From contig JAHBTL010000028.1 of assembly GCA_019638615.1 (NCBI GenBank), forward strand, positions 1 through 64,000: a DNA stretch of 64,000 nt, given 5' to 3'. Below the pieces are notes generated by a model that did no database searches, was not told where the DNA came from, and saw only the letters and a program-made list of their open reading frames with translations. Each line of letters opens with the position of its first letter. The first letter of the stretch is position 1. The stretch is from Chitinophagaceae bacterium. GTDB lineage: Bacteria > Bacteroidota > Bacteroidia > Chitinophagales > Chitinophagaceae. This document shows positions 29,501 through 37,614 of the stretch, piece after piece. Made by a program: the position numbers and the translations under genes.

Positions 29501-29705
29501 GGCAGAGTATATTATTGGGATTGGTATCGGTTTGTTTCAGGATATTTCCTATACGCAGTGCAAGGATTTGTGTTTTACCGGTACCGGGACCAGCGTTCAC
29601 CATCACAGGACCTTCAATGCTGTCAACAGCTTTACGCTGCTGGTCATTCAGCCGGCCATATTCTTCAGCGAATTTTATATTGAACCTTTCTTTCAATAAT
29701 GACAT
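26562..29705 (-). CDS. UvrD/AddB-like ATP-dependent helicase with C-terminal PD-(D/E)XK nuclease
   Basis: 1047 residues. The N-terminal superfamily-1A helicase has a Q-motif (L-N-D-Q-Q), Walker A A-G-P-G-T-G-K-T (38-45), Walker B V-D-E-F-Q-D-T and V-G-D-P-D-Q. The C-terminus is a RecB/AddB-type nuclease with D-K-L-E...V-V-D-Y-K-T-G. Cys in L-N-C-P and Cys1018, Cys1023 and Cys1026 probably hold a [4Fe-4S] cluster, as in AddB. It is probably a DNA-end-processing or repair enzyme. The ordinary RecBCD/AddAB partner is not seen nearby. Confidence 0.9.
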   Translation of the reverse strand: MSLLKERFNIKFAEEYGRLNDQQRKAVDSIEGPVMVNAGPGTGKTQILALRIGNILKQTDTNPNNILCLTYTDNGAVEMRNRLLRITGSAAYGIRIHTFHSFCNEVIQDNLTYFGKLNLSPVGDLEEIDLFYKLIDSIPADNKLKRFRGDIYYEKDRLKSLYSLMKKEAWTVEHLNERIDAYIKELPTKEGFFYKRKYKDFEAGDPKEAAIADETEKMEILRAAVSLYPRYNEMMKEADRYNFDDMILWVLDAFEKNKNLLLDYQERFLYFLVDEFQDTSRSQNLLLQYLTGYWDVPNLFVVGDPDQGIFSFQDANVQNIHALKDRYAGKLTEIKLINNYRSAPPVLNAAYSLITHNTGRAENPENDKPLVASNPAIKDIAVEPVIAEYANTGQEAIDVTMQIEKLLEQGVSGKEIAVIYRNHAQVETISSMLEGKNIPVNAKKKIDILELPFIQNLLLILQWIERERYIPYSADDILFLLLHSDFFKLSPLEIAKLTIAVNVKNKASKDDVFSLRRMMAETAPPKADLFNQPDGQSVGEVSRVLEALLKASQNNTVQQLLELVIQKAGVLSYIMQSAEKPWLMQVLNALFDHLKEESRRNPDIALKEWLDNIEMMKTNRLPIPLYKITANDEGVNMVTAHGAKGSEYAHVFVIGCTQKIWDDNNRQGNRSYKMPDNLVSNSTTPPGIEENRRLFYVALTRAKTHLHISYAVKDEKDKEQTRSTFITELLEDGSLQLVNQAVPDVLLADYLQQRFKEKAKPEIELVEATYIDEILKRYTMSVTHLNNYLNCPLKFYYQNLIRVPAAKNESMAFGSAIHWCIERLFIKMKENGNVFLPKEDLLADFYWYMKNNREAFTPEAFKLKTAYGEKILPAYYDYYIDKWNKIIVVEKPVRNVTLQNVPLNGKLDKLEFKGKLVNVVDYKTGKYENAKKKLVRPNDKDPNGGDYWRQAVFYKILMDNDKTHDWKVVSTEFDFIEPVGEEYKTELVEVTDADITTVTQQIITTWQKIQNREFKTGCGRPECDWCNFVKTNQLAVTLHPAEEEGDV

Positions 29706-29942
29706 TATTCCAATTTAATGTAATGCAATGAAAACGTATAACGAATAACAGCTCATTAGCGCCCAGCCTTCCATAACCACTTTGTAGTATTGCCCGGTAA
29801 GTTACACTATAATACTTTTATGACGTTGAAGCCTGTGTGTTAAACTTACAGCCGTTGAAACCATTGAAACAGCACAGTTAACCTGTATAGCAGGTTCTTT
29901 ATATACCTGCAGGTTTTTGTCTCCTCAGCGCAGATTGGTTCT

Positions 29943-29970
29943 AAAAAAAGCCGCACGTAGATTGCGGCTT
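29943..29970 (-). terminator. Intrinsic terminator of the TPR gene
   Basis: A 7-bp stem (AAGCCGC 29948-29954, GCGGCTT 29964-29970) with a 9-base loop is followed on the minus strand by a T-run. T-runs lie on both sides, so it may work both ways. Confidence 0.7.
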
Positions 29971-29993
29971 CTTTTTTTTGAATATCATATTCT

Positions 29994-30644
29994 TTAGCCG
30001 GGCATGCGGGTAATGTATTTTTCTATCTGTTTTATCTGGTCTACCACCTGGGGAGTAGTTGGCTTCTGTTCCTTAGCCCTGCGGAAATAATCTTTTGCAG
30101 CCCTGAACTCACGTTTATTAATAAATATCTGGCACATTTGCAGGTAAGCGGCAGCGGTATTCTCTTTATCGGGCAAACCGGCGCGGATGGCTTTGCGGAT
30201 GTATTCTTCCGCCTGTCGCAGGTTGCTTTTTTGCATGGCAATGGTACCCAGTTGAAAATACGCCGCCCCTTCCGTTTCCTTCATAGGCATACCCAGGCTC
30301 AGGCTTTTTTTCATCATTGTTTCCGCGCCATCAAAATCCTGTTTGAACATAGCCAGATTCGACTTTAAAAAATAATATACGCTGCGAACAGGTTTTATCA
30401 GCAACCCGGGAAAACGAATGGAATCGAGCACTTTTTGGGCTCCTTCAATATCCCCATCTTCCATATAGCCCTGTATTAACCGCATGGGGCCCAGTAAAAA
30501 ATGACTTACAACGGCTATTAATGCTAGGAGATACAATGCAAAAGCAGGCCAAAAACCAGAGTAAATATTTACCGCTATAGCCAGTGCCAGCGCCAGGAAC
30601 CCCAATTGCAACCTGTATTTTATGAGGAAAAGGTAAAACTTCAT
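29994..30644 (-). CDS. TPR-repeat membrane protein
   Basis: 216 residues. Two adjacent hydrophobic segments (about 12-30 and 31-52) anchor it. Three or four tetratricopeptide repeats follow (about 58-205), with A-A-Y-F-Q-L-G-T and A-A-Y-L-Q-M-C-Q helices. It is probably a scaffold with the repeats in the cytoplasm; partner unknown. A -7 box precedes it at 30663-30670 and a terminator follows, so it is monocistronic. Confidence 0.78.
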   Translation of the reverse strand: MKFYLFLIKYRLQLGFLALALAIAVNIYSGFWPAFALYLLALIAVVSHFLLGPMRLIQGYMEDGDIEGAQKVLDSIRFPGLLIKPVRSVYYFLKSNLAMFKQDFDGAETMMKKSLSLGMPMKETEGAAYFQLGTIAMQKSNLRQAEEYIRKAIRAGLPDKENTAAAYLQMCQIFINKREFRAAKDYFRRAKEQKPTTPQVVDQIKQIEKYITRMPG

Positions 30645-30662
30645 ATGCTGTTTTTAGGGCTG

Positions 30663-30670
30663 CAAAGATA
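30663..30670 (-). promoter_or_regulatory. -7 box of the TPR gene
   Basis: TATCTTTG on the minus strand matches TAnnTTTG with 18 bases to the ATG at 30644. Confidence 0.5.
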
Positions 30671-30781
30671 GGAAACGCGAGTGTATAGTGAGGGGAAATG
30701 TTGGGGGAAGGGCGAGGAGTAAGTAGTGAGTAGTAAGTGTCTTGTCCTGATAGCCGAAAGCTGAAGGCTGATAGCTATATA

Positions 30782-31234
30782 TTATTCTTTCGCGTCATTG
30801 ATCTCCAGCCAGTACCCGTCGGGATCCTGCAGCCATATCTGCTTCACCCCGTCTACCCGGTTGGTAATACCCATTTTTTTACCGTTCACATCTTCCCACG
30901 GAATAGCATGTTTTTTTAATGTTTCGGTAAATGCCTGCACCGAAGGCACAGTAAAGCAGGTATGATTGTTTTTGTAATACTCTTTTTTTGCAGTGGCGCC
31001 TTCAATAATGTGCATGGTACTGCCGGGGCCAATGCGCAGCCATATATGCTTACCATCGTGAAAAGGTTCGGGAACGCTGTCTAAACCAATAATATTCATA
31101 TAAAAATCGCCTGATTTTTTTACGTCCATTACATAGATCGCCACATGATTGATGCGCGCTTTTGGCGCCTGGGCAAAAGCCGGTCTGCTGAAAGCGATCA
31201 AAAGAATCAATAAAAGCCGTGTTCCTGTATTCAT
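30782..31234 (-). CDS. Secreted VOC-family (glyoxalase-like) protein
   Basis: 150 residues with a cleavable signal peptide (L-L-L-I-L-L-I-A-F-S-R-P-A-F-A-Q) and one vicinal-oxygen-chelate unit. The latter is built of two beta-alpha-beta3 modules: I-N-H-V-A-I-Y-V at the start and D-P-D-G-Y-W-L-E-I at the end, with His and Glu in metal-ligand positions. Enzymes of this fold act as glyoxalase I or dioxygenases, but a periplasmic form has no assigned substrate. Confidence 0.8.
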   Translation of the reverse strand: MNTGTRLLLILLIAFSRPAFAQAPKARINHVAIYVMDVKKSGDFYMNIIGLDSVPEPFHDGKHIWLRIGPGSTMHIIEGATAKKEYYKNNHTCFTVPSVQAFTETLKKHAIPWEDVNGKKMGITNRVDGVKQIWLQDPDGYWLEINDAKE

Positions 31235-31319
31235 TATTATATTTTAAGGTGTTGAAAGTACTGAAATTTAGAGATGGAAAATCTGCGGAAACCATTATTT
31301 TTGCAGCCCGTTATTATTT

Positions 31320-31391
31320 GGTCCCGTAGTTCAATGGATAGAATAGAAGTTTCCTAAACTTTAGATACAAGTTCGATTCTTGTCGGGACTA
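31320..31391 (+). tRNA. tRNA-Arg (anticodon CCU)
   Basis: Cloverleaf: acceptor GGTCCCG pairs with CGGGACT (31384-31390, first pair G-U), discriminator A. D-stem GTTC/GAAT, anticodon stem GAAGT/ACTTT with loop TTCCTAA (anticodon CCT at the centre), and T-stem ACAAG/CTTGT with loop TTCGATT. It decodes AGG. CCA is not encoded. A terminator follows at once. Confidence 0.93.
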
Positions 31392-31394
31392 CCC

Positions 31395-31436
31395 AACCGG
31401 AAAGGCATACATTCTTGTTGCTTTTCCGGTTTTTTA
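31395..31436 (+). terminator. tRNA-Arg terminator
   Basis: The stem AACCGGAAA (31395-31403) pairs with TTTCCGGTT (about 31423-31431), followed by a T-run. It lies directly after the tRNA. Confidence 0.75.
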
Positions 31437-31657
31437 TTTCCTGCCATATTCCGGTAATGAATGCATACAGGATTTAACCGGTATTTTCATGTAAGAGGTG
31501 TTTTTATGCTTCATTATGCAGACAGATAAAATAATAACTATTACATAAAATCAAACACAATTGATACTCATTCCCACAATCTGGCAAACCGAGGTATAGG
31601 TATTTATATATTTTTTACTTTCATTCCATTAATTATTACAGAAAATCCTAACAATCA

Positions 31658-31945
31658 ATGACAAAGTTGGGAATGTATCTGGCTCAAAAGTCAGTGAACA
31701 AATCTGAAGTAGCCCGCAAAACAGGTATTTCCAGGGCCCGGATCAACGAGCTCACACTCAGTGAGCGCAGCCATTTAAGGGCGGAAGAATTATATCTCAT
31801 CGCCCTCGCAATTGACGTATTACCTGCCGACCTGCTGGAATATCTCTGCGGTGATCTTACACTTGCCACACACTTAAGCATGGCTGCAGAAGATGCGGCG
31901 CCTTTCAAAAAAGAGAGGAAGAAAAAATTATCAGACAAAAAGTAA
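31658..31945 (+). CDS. Small XRE-family HTH protein
   Basis: 95 residues. A Cro/C1-type helix-turn-helix spans about residues 3-62 (K-S-E-V-A-R-K-T-G-I-S-R-A-R-I-N-E-L), followed by a Lys-rich tail (K-K-E-R-K-K-K). Short single-domain XRE proteins often regulate adjacent toxin, phage or accessory genes. Downstream is a decayed AlbA/ATPase gene, so it may be the surviving regulator of a lost module (inference). Confidence 0.78.
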   Translation: MTKLGMYLAQKSVNKSEVARKTGISRARINELTLSERSHLRAEELYLIALAIDVLPADLLEYLCGDLTLATHLSMAAEDAAPFKKERKKKLSDKK

Positions 31946-32087
31946 ACACTTTGACAACAAGAAATGAAGATGTATGCAATCCGCCTTCAGCGGCCGGATG
32001 GCAAGGGCAATGCCATGAAAAAACTAAAGCCGGTACCCGTATATAGAATCGTTTAAACAGCTTATAAGTTGAGTATTTCTTTTTCCG

Positions 32088-33264
32088 CAGATATATGATG
32101 TTAATGGCCGCAAGGTGATCCATATACAGGTGCCTGCAAGCTCGCAGGTACATAAAACCGGGAAGATCATTTACGACCGCAGCAATGACGGTGATTTTAA
32201 AGTAGAGCAGCCTCACCGTATTGCAGAAATCGCCAACCGTAAGCGCAATCATTATACAGAAGGCATTATTTATCCTGCTTTGCGAGTGGAAGATTTTAAG
32301 CAGGAGCTTTTTCCTAAAGTGCGCAACCTTATCCGCAGTAATAACCCGGCTCATCCCTGGCTTGCATTGGATGACAACCAGATGATGGAAATTTCCGGAC
32401 TATGGAAAAAGGACTACCTGAGTGGCCAGGAAGGGTTTACGCTGACGGCTGCCTTATTGCTGGGTAAGGATGAAGTTATTCAGCAGATTATACCGCATTA
32501 TAAGATTGATGCGCTGGTAAGAATAAACAATACAGATCGCTATGATGACCGGGCATATATACAGACCAACCTTATTGAAGCGTATGAATTATTGATGGAT
32601 TTTGTGAACCGCCACCTGCCGGATAAATTTTACCTGCAGGGTGATCAACGTATAAGCCTTCGTACCACCATATTCCGGGAAATTGCCGCCAATCTCATCA
32701 TTCACCGGGAATACACCAATGCGGCGCACGCCACTTTTGTTATTTACGCAGACCGGGTTGAAACAGAAAATGCCAATAACCCGCATGGCGAAGGCCCGAT
32801 TGATCCTGCCAATTTTGTTCCTTTCCCTAAAAATCCACTGATTGCAAAATTCTTTATCCAGTTGGGACGGGTGGAGGAGCTCGGTTCCGGTATATTAATC
32901 ACTACCCGTTTAATGAAAGAATATGCGGGTAAAAGTAAGGCAGTATTTATAGAAGGAGGGACCTTTAAAACCATTGTTCCCTTGCCCGATGGGAAAGCCG
33001 TTGTGATAAATGATACAGTAAAGGATGACGAGCGTTATACAGGAATTGATTAAGCAGCCCGGCCTCAAATCGAAAGACCTGGCGAAGCTGACAGGGGTAT
33101 CAGAGGTTTCGATACGCAGAGATATGCAAAAACTTACGCAACTGGTAGAATTCAGGGGCGCTCCTAAAACAGGAGGGTATTTTCTAACCGATTATATGCT
33201 GTTAAAGCTGGATAAAAAAGATAAACTAAAAACAAATTACTGGTTTGTCAGAGCCAGGCATTGA
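32088..33264 (+). pseudogene. Decayed AlbA_2/divergent ATPase (RecG-C-like) transcriptional regulator
   Basis: From 32088 one frame encodes the end of an AlbA_2 (Schlafen-like) domain (Q-I-Y-D-V-N-G-R-K...S-S-Q-V-H-K), then a GHKL-like ATPase part with E-I-A-A-N-L-I-I-H-R-E-Y and R-V-E-E-L-G-S-G-I. The first 90 or so residues of AlbA_2 are missing. Near 33025-33053 the frame shifts. The C-terminal winged helix (K-D-L-A-K-L-T-G-V-S-E-V-S-I-R-R-D) continues in the next frame to 33264. Both ends are damaged, so it is called a pseudogene; the longest intact stretch is 32115-33053 (GTG). Confidence 0.75.
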
Positions 33265-33589
33265 TAACAAAATACAGCTATTCCGTTCGCTCTTCAACAG
33301 GTTCCATTGAAGACGATCCTGACCTGACAGATAAAAAATTTCCGGGTAACCCACTCAATCGTATCGTTCAACACAGCCATTCAGGATTGTAGGAGAAGCT
33401 ACAATCTGGCAGGGTCATTCAAACGAACAACTGAAAGCAATGAAAGACGGGTTAGCCCGGCTTAAAGCACAGGGAATTGAATCATTGAACAGCCATTAAA
33501 TTCAATCGAAAGAAAAAACAGCGAATCGCCGGCACCTGATGCAGAAAGTCATTAAAGTGCTGTGATACCTTCCCAATCCCTACCAACCC
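33265..33589. other. Probable decayed coding DNA
   Basis: There is no intact gene. One frame (33350-33499) is open and ends in 43 residues of protein-like composition (G-E-A-T-I-W-Q-G-H-S-N-E-Q-L-K-A-M-K) before a TAA. I cannot assign it to a family. It follows the AlbA pseudogene and is likely a remnant of the same accessory block. Confidence 0.4.
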
Positions 33590-34840
33590 TCACATCTTTC
33601 CTGTCATCATTTTATTCCAGTACAGCCACGGCAGTCCGTATTTTTTAAGAAGCCACATACTGTATTGCTCTTTGGTAGTATCCATGAATTTGCTGAGCAG
33701 GGGGTCGCTGTCGCGTACATTCCCATATTTGAATTCTGCCAGCAGCATTTTACCATAACCGGTTACCAGGGGACAGGAAGAATATCCATTATATTGTTTA
33801 GTACCGGAATGATGGTTGATCGCCGCCAGCAGTTGGTCTACCACCACGGGCGCCTGCTTGCGGATGGCAGCGCCGGTTTTGGCTGTAGGCAGGGCGGCAA
33901 CATCGCCCAGCGCATATACATTGCCGTATACCTTGTGCTGTAATGTATAATGATCTACCTCGATCCAGCCTTTATTGGCTCCTTCTTTCGCAGACAACGG
34001 GGAGGACTGTATAAACGCCGGGGCAGCCTGCGGCGGCGCCAGGTGCAGCATATCATAAGGCATTGCTACAAGCCCGTCATCACCCATTACTTCACTTATT
34101 GCCTGTTCTGCCTGCCAGGGCTGGTCTTTTTTATACTGGTAATAAATCATTCTTTTCTGCGCATCTATTTTTACAGGAGTATAAAACAGCTTCAGGATCA
34201 CCTGTTTCCGTTCTATTACTTTATGAAGTGTGTCTGCAAATTCTTTCGTGCCAAATAGCACAGTGCCCGGCGTGGCGAATACTACATTCGTTTTACCTCT
34301 CACTTTATTTTTCCTGAAGTAATCATCGGCCAGGTACATTATTTTTTGAGGAGCGCCGCCGCATTTAATCGGCGTAGCAGGCTGTGTAAATACCGCGTTG
34401 CCTCCTTTGAATGATTGCAGCACTTTCCAGGTTTTATCCGGATCTATGTAGTTGCTGCATACCACCTCTGTTTCCATGGCTTCTTTCAGTCCCGGCAAGG
34501 CTTCCATATCCATAACCAGGCCCGGGCATACTACCAGGTAATCATAAGTAAACGCACCTGAACCTGCCGTTGCAACGGTGTTTTGATCCGGGTTGATCTT
34601 CACAGCTTTATCCCGTATCCACTCCACACCCTGTGGAATGAGGGAAGATTCATCTCTCCGGGTTTTGGCAAAATCAAACGTTCCGGCCCCCACCAAAGTC
34701 CAGGCGGGTTGATACCAGTGGTTGCCCGATGGCTCAATAATACCAACGGAAATACCAGGCTGCTTTCTTTTCAATTGCGCGGCCACCATGATCCCGGCTG
34801 TACCGCCACCAATAATTAGTACCTGAAAATGTACACTCAT
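33590..34840 (-). CDS. sqr: Sulfide:quinone oxidoreductase-like flavoprotein
   Basis: The 416-residue protein of the type II (SQOR-like) branch oxidises sulfide and reduces quinone at the inner face of the membrane. Visible features: FAD-binding G-G-G-T-A-G (11-16), redox cysteines Cys160 (I-K-C-G-G-A-P-Q-K) and Cys356 (S-S-C-P-L-V-T), an additional Cys128, and a second dinucleotide block L-G-D-V-A (311-315). A C-terminal amphipathic region ends W-L-Y-W-N-K-M-M. It is separated by 75 bp from the rest of the sulfur operon, with its own Crp/Fnr site. Family known; in vivo role inferred. Confidence 0.9.
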   Translation of the reverse strand: MSVHFQVLIIGGGTAGIMVAAQLKRKQPGISVGIIEPSGNHWYQPAWTLVGAGTFDFAKTRRDESSLIPQGVEWIRDKAVKINPDQNTVATAGSGAFTYDYLVVCPGLVMDMEALPGLKEAMETEVVCSNYIDPDKTWKVLQSFKGGNAVFTQPATPIKCGGAPQKIMYLADDYFRKNKVRGKTNVVFATPGTVLFGTKEFADTLHKVIERKQVILKLFYTPVKIDAQKRMIYYQYKKDQPWQAEQAISEVMGDDGLVAMPYDMLHLAPPQAAPAFIQSSPLSAKEGANKGWIEVDHYTLQHKVYGNVYALGDVAALPTAKTGAAIRKQAPVVVDQLLAAINHHSGTKQYNGYSSCPLVTGYGKMLLAEFKYGNVRDSDPLLSKFMDTTKEQYSMWLLKKYGLPWLYWNKMMTGKM

Positions 34841-34885
34841 ACGGCAATGATTTATGCAAATTTCCGGTTACGCATCGTGATCAAG

Positions 34886-34901
34886 TGTGACCTTGATCAC
34901 A
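34886..34901 (-). promoter_or_regulatory. Crp/Fnr-type site upstream of sqr
   Basis: A perfect TGTGA-N6-TCACA palindrome, nested in a 9-bp inverted repeat (GTGATCAAG 34877-34885, CTTGATCAC 34892-34900). A -7-like GAAATTTG (34857-34864, minus strand) follows, its G 36.5 bp from the site centre. This places the site near -41.5 relative to the expected start. Confidence 0.65.
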
Positions 34902-34915
34902 TGAAACGAATTATT

Positions 34916-35134
34916 TTATTCTGATTTTCTCTCGCTGCTTTTTACTTCTTTTTTATTGCTGCTAAACAGTGAGAACAGCAGTCCGCCCATCAACGCTCCG
35001 TATAAAGTACTGTTAACCGGGCGGGAAGTGATGGCGCAGGTTCCCGAATGACAACCAATGAAATGGTAATACAGGTAACCGCCCGCAGCTCCTGCAAGCA
35101 CGCCTGCCACAATGAGTATTGTATTCTTTTTCAC
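34916..35134 (-). CDS. DUF6132-family small membrane protein
   Basis: 72 residues with an N-terminal transmembrane segment (I-L-I-V-A-G-V-L-A-G-A-A-G-G-Y-L-Y-Y), a Cys-x4-Cys pair (C-H-S-G-T-C), a second hydrophobic segment (about 46-62) and a charged tail. DUF6132 members occur with YedE and rhodanese genes in Bacteroidota. The paired cysteines may handle sulfur (inference). It overlaps the upstream DUF2490 stop by 4 bp. Confidence 0.8.
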   Translation of the reverse strand: MKKNTILIVAGVLAGAAGGYLYYHFIGCHSGTCAITSRPVNSTLYGALMGGLLFSLFSSNKKEVKSSERKSE

Positions 35135-35865
35135 GAAGAAGTTTTTATATTTCTTTTAAAATCAATTATCATGTTCAGGAACAGAATGTGTTCCCTCCGG
35201 ATAAAGGAATCGCCGGGCAGCAGCCGGCTTATATAAATATATCCGAGCTCCACATTATAGTGCTTACCGAACTGCTTATTGACAGATGCCGAAAGCCGGC
35301 TATGATCAAATATATGACCGGGAGTTGTGCCGCTCATATTCAACAATTCTTCTCCTTGTAAAGTTATCTTATAATGTTTGTTAATTTCATAGTCTGCGCT
35401 TAACCGCGCTCTGCCACGCACGATGTCGTTACCAACGCTAAAGTTCCTGTATTCCGTCATTATGCGACTACCGATAGCAAGCTTTTTAGTAACAGGTTGC
35501 TTAAAACTAACACCCAGGGTTGAACGAAATTCAGACTGTGGTTTTTTTCCGGCATCTTCTTTATTTTTTATTACACTGTACAAAGAGTAATACGCTATGG
35601 GAGATGCATCTATCCTTATGTTTTGATTGAAAGAATAATATACCCAGGGGCGTACGGAATTCAACAGCTCATTATGAAAAGGATTGTTACTGCTGTACCC
35701 CTGCTGCCGGCGATGCTGCCATTCTATATCTGTCATCCATTTTTCAGAGAAATAATACCTGCCGGTCATGCGAAACCATGTGTTTATATGCGTCTGGGCA
35801 TTCAACCGCACAGGCATATATATGCCCGATAATACAACAACAGCAATACGCAACCTGTTTCTCAT
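35131..35865 (-). CDS. DUF2490 outer-membrane barrel protein
   Basis: 244 residues with a signal peptide (V-V-L-S-G-I-Y-M-P-V-R-L-N-A-Q) and the DUF2490 pattern: W-F-R-M-T-G-R-Y, E-W-Q-H-R-R-Q-Q, R-P-W-V-Y-Y. It probably forms a small outer-membrane barrel. Its position inside the sulfur operon suggests a porin for a sulfur compound, which is inference only. It is coupled to DUF6132 by an ATGA overlap. Confidence 0.8.
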   Translation of the reverse strand: MRNRLRIAVVVLSGIYMPVRLNAQTHINTWFRMTGRYYFSEKWMTDIEWQHRRQQGYSSNNPFHNELLNSVRPWVYYSFNQNIRIDASPIAYYSLYSVIKNKEDAGKKPQSEFRSTLGVSFKQPVTKKLAIGSRIMTEYRNFSVGNDIVRGRARLSADYEINKHYKITLQGEELLNMSGTTPGHIFDHSRLSASVNKQFGKHYNVELGYIYISRLLPGDSFIRREHILFLNMIIDFKRNIKTSS

Positions 35866-35909
35866 TCATCTGTGTTTTGCCTTTGAACCTTTTTGTACAA
35901 CACGCATCT

Positions 35910-36512
35910 TCATTCAGGCTCAGCCCCTGCAGCGGTGATCTTCCATAATCCCCTTAACATACCCGCAGTATAGTTCAGGGCTTTGTCATCGGGGTATATC
36001 TCTTTCAGCTTTTTAAGCGTACCGGCTTCTATATCTTTATCCGGGTCTCCATGACATTTTAAACAGGTAGGCATACCAATAACAATAGGCTTGTAATAAG
36101 CCAATGCCCCTTTTGCTTCTGTTCCTGTAATGCCGGGCGGAATAGAATCTTTTTTTGCCATCGCCTGTTCAAAGCGCTGCCATACCGCGGAATCCATCGC
36201 CGTTTTCAGAACGTTTGCTGCATTGCGGGGTTTATTGGTAATACGCGTTATAACAAGATCATGCGCTTTAGACACGGAATCGGTTAATGCCAGGGCTTTC
36301 TGACTGCAAAACTCAACAGCATACTCAGTACCCCCTTTTTGTATGGCCGCCGATACTTCTTTTAAAAGCGCCTGCTGGGCAATGCCCGACAGTTGGGCGG
36401 CCGTTTCAGTGAATTGCTGCAGGTCTTTTTCCTGCTTTACAGGTTCAACCTGGTTATTGCAGCTTATTGCTACAAGCAACAGCCACGCATAATACCTGGT
36501 ATACTTTGGCAT
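35910..36512 (-). CDS. DUF3365 (Tll0287-like) haem lipoprotein
   Basis: 200 residues: leader ending in lipobox V-A-I-S-Cys18, then a helical sensor-like DUF3365 domain with a single haem c motif Cys150-L-K-Cys153-His154. Tll0287-like proteins bind haem and are proposed redox sensors or electron carriers. As a membrane-anchored periplasmic cytochrome in a sulfide operon it could accept electrons from sulfur oxidation or sense redox state (inference). Confidence 0.83.
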   Translation of the reverse strand: MPKYTRYYAWLLLVAISCNNQVEPVKQEKDLQQFTETAAQLSGIAQQALLKEVSAAIQKGGTEYAVEFCSQKALALTDSVSKAHDLVITRITNKPRNAANVLKTAMDSAVWQRFEQAMAKKDSIPPGITGTEAKGALAYYKPIVIGMPTCLKCHGDPDKDIEAGTLKKLKEIYPDDKALNYTAGMLRGLWKITAAGAEPE

Positions 36513-36522
36513 ATATTATAAT

Positions 36523-37041
36523 TTAGTGTGGCAATTTCTCCCTTAATTTACCATACACCCAGGTGCCGGCAACGGCACTCAGCAATACTGCTATTACTAC
36601 CGTGGCGCCCATACCAATCTGCGCAAATAACGGTCCCGGACAAGCGCCTGTTAATCCCCAGCCCAATCCAAAAATCAGGCCTCCATAAATCTGTCCTTTA
36701 TTAAACTTTTTAGAAGTAAATGCAATGGGTTCGCCATACATTGTTTTTATGTTGAGCTTTTTTATTAACCATACAGACAAAATACCAACCGCCATGGCCG
36801 ACCCGATAATGCCATACATATGAAAAGACTGCAGCCGGAACATTTCCTGTATACGAAACCAACTGATCACTTCCGCTTTTACAAATACGATCCCGAATAA
36901 TATACCTACTATAAGATATTTGATATTATGATACCACTTGTGTTCGAGCCCTGACTCATTGACACAAACTGTATCCTGCGCCCGTACCTCAAAATCCGTA
37001 TCCTGTGCTTTTAATTTTCTTGTATTGTTCTCTCTTACCAT
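36523..37041 (-). CDS. YeeE/YedE half-transporter (DUF6691 type)
   Basis: 172 residues with four hydrophobic segments and the family signature G-W-G-L-T-G-A-C-P-G-P, whose Cys is thought to pass thiosulfate-type sulfur through the membrane. An unusual polar N-terminal 35 residues precede the first helix. It pairs with the half at 37051-37611 (gap 9 bp). Together they match one full TsuA-like thiosulfate importer. Confidence 0.87.
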   Translation of the reverse strand: MVRENNTRKLKAQDTDFEVRAQDTVCVNESGLEHKWYHNIKYLIVGILFGIVFVKAEVISWFRIQEMFRLQSFHMYGIIGSAMAVGILSVWLIKKLNIKTMYGEPIAFTSKKFNKGQIYGGLIFGLGWGLTGACPGPLFAQIGMGATVVIAVLLSAVAGTWVYGKLREKLPH

Positions 37042-37050
37042 GTTTTGTGT

Positions 37051-37611
37051 TTATTGAAGTATAACGGGCAGTATCAGGTTTGCCATAATAAATCCACCTG
37101 CCATAAAACAAATGGTTGCCACCAGCGACGGCCATTGCAGGGTGCTCAGTCCCATGATAGCGTGCCCGCTTGTACAACCGCCGGCATAGCGCGATCCGAA
37201 GCCGACAAGGAACCCTCCGCCCACCATCATGGCCAGTCCTTTGCCTGTAAGCAGGTTTTCCCAACTGTACAATTGCACAGGTACCATATTGCTGTAGTCG
37301 TTAATGCCATATCCTTCCAGTTCTTTTACCAGGTTAGGATTTACTACCACAGGGCCAGGATGGTTGAATAACCAGAAAGTAAGTATTCCGCCCAGGAAAA
37401 TACCTGCTACAAAAAACAGGTTCCATATCTCTTTTTTATAATCATATTTAAAAAAAGGAATATTGGCCGGGAAGCAGGTAGCGCATGCATGACGGAGATT
37501 GGCTGAAATCCCAAAATGTTTATTCCCTAAAATAAGCAATGCCGGAACCGTAAGCCCTATCAATGGGCCCGCTATATACCAGGGCCAGGGTTGCATTAAA
37601 AATTCAGCCAT
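37051..37611 (-). CDS. YeeE/YedE half-transporter
   Basis: 186 residues with five or so hydrophobic segments and the motif F-G-S-R-Y-A-G-G-C-T-S-G-H, the second conserved Cys site of YeeE/YedE. An extra C-A-T-C pair lies near residue 43. The gene begins 3 bp after the rhodanese stop, so the two are co-transcribed. Imports thiosulfate or a related sulfur species by family knowledge; the actual species is unproven. Confidence 0.87.
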   Translation of the reverse strand: MAEFLMQPWPWYIAGPLIGLTVPALLILGNKHFGISANLRHACATCFPANIPFFKYDYKKEIWNLFFVAGIFLGGILTFWLFNHPGPVVVNPNLVKELEGYGINDYSNMVPVQLYSWENLLTGKGLAMMVGGGFLVGFGSRYAGGCTSGHAIMGLSTLQWPSLVATICFMAGGFIMANLILPVILQ

Positions 37612-37614
37612 TCG

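Noticed and set aside
31964-32056. 30-codon ORF with ATG after the XRE gene.
   Set aside because: No ribosome-binding or family support, and it lies in the decayed zone where the AlbA domain lost its N-terminus.
33272-33296. DNA similar over about 25 bases (21 identical) to the start of the TOTE primase fragment at 42610-42640.
   Set aside because: The similarity does not extend into the G-R-E-D-V motif and the frame closes at once; most likely chance.
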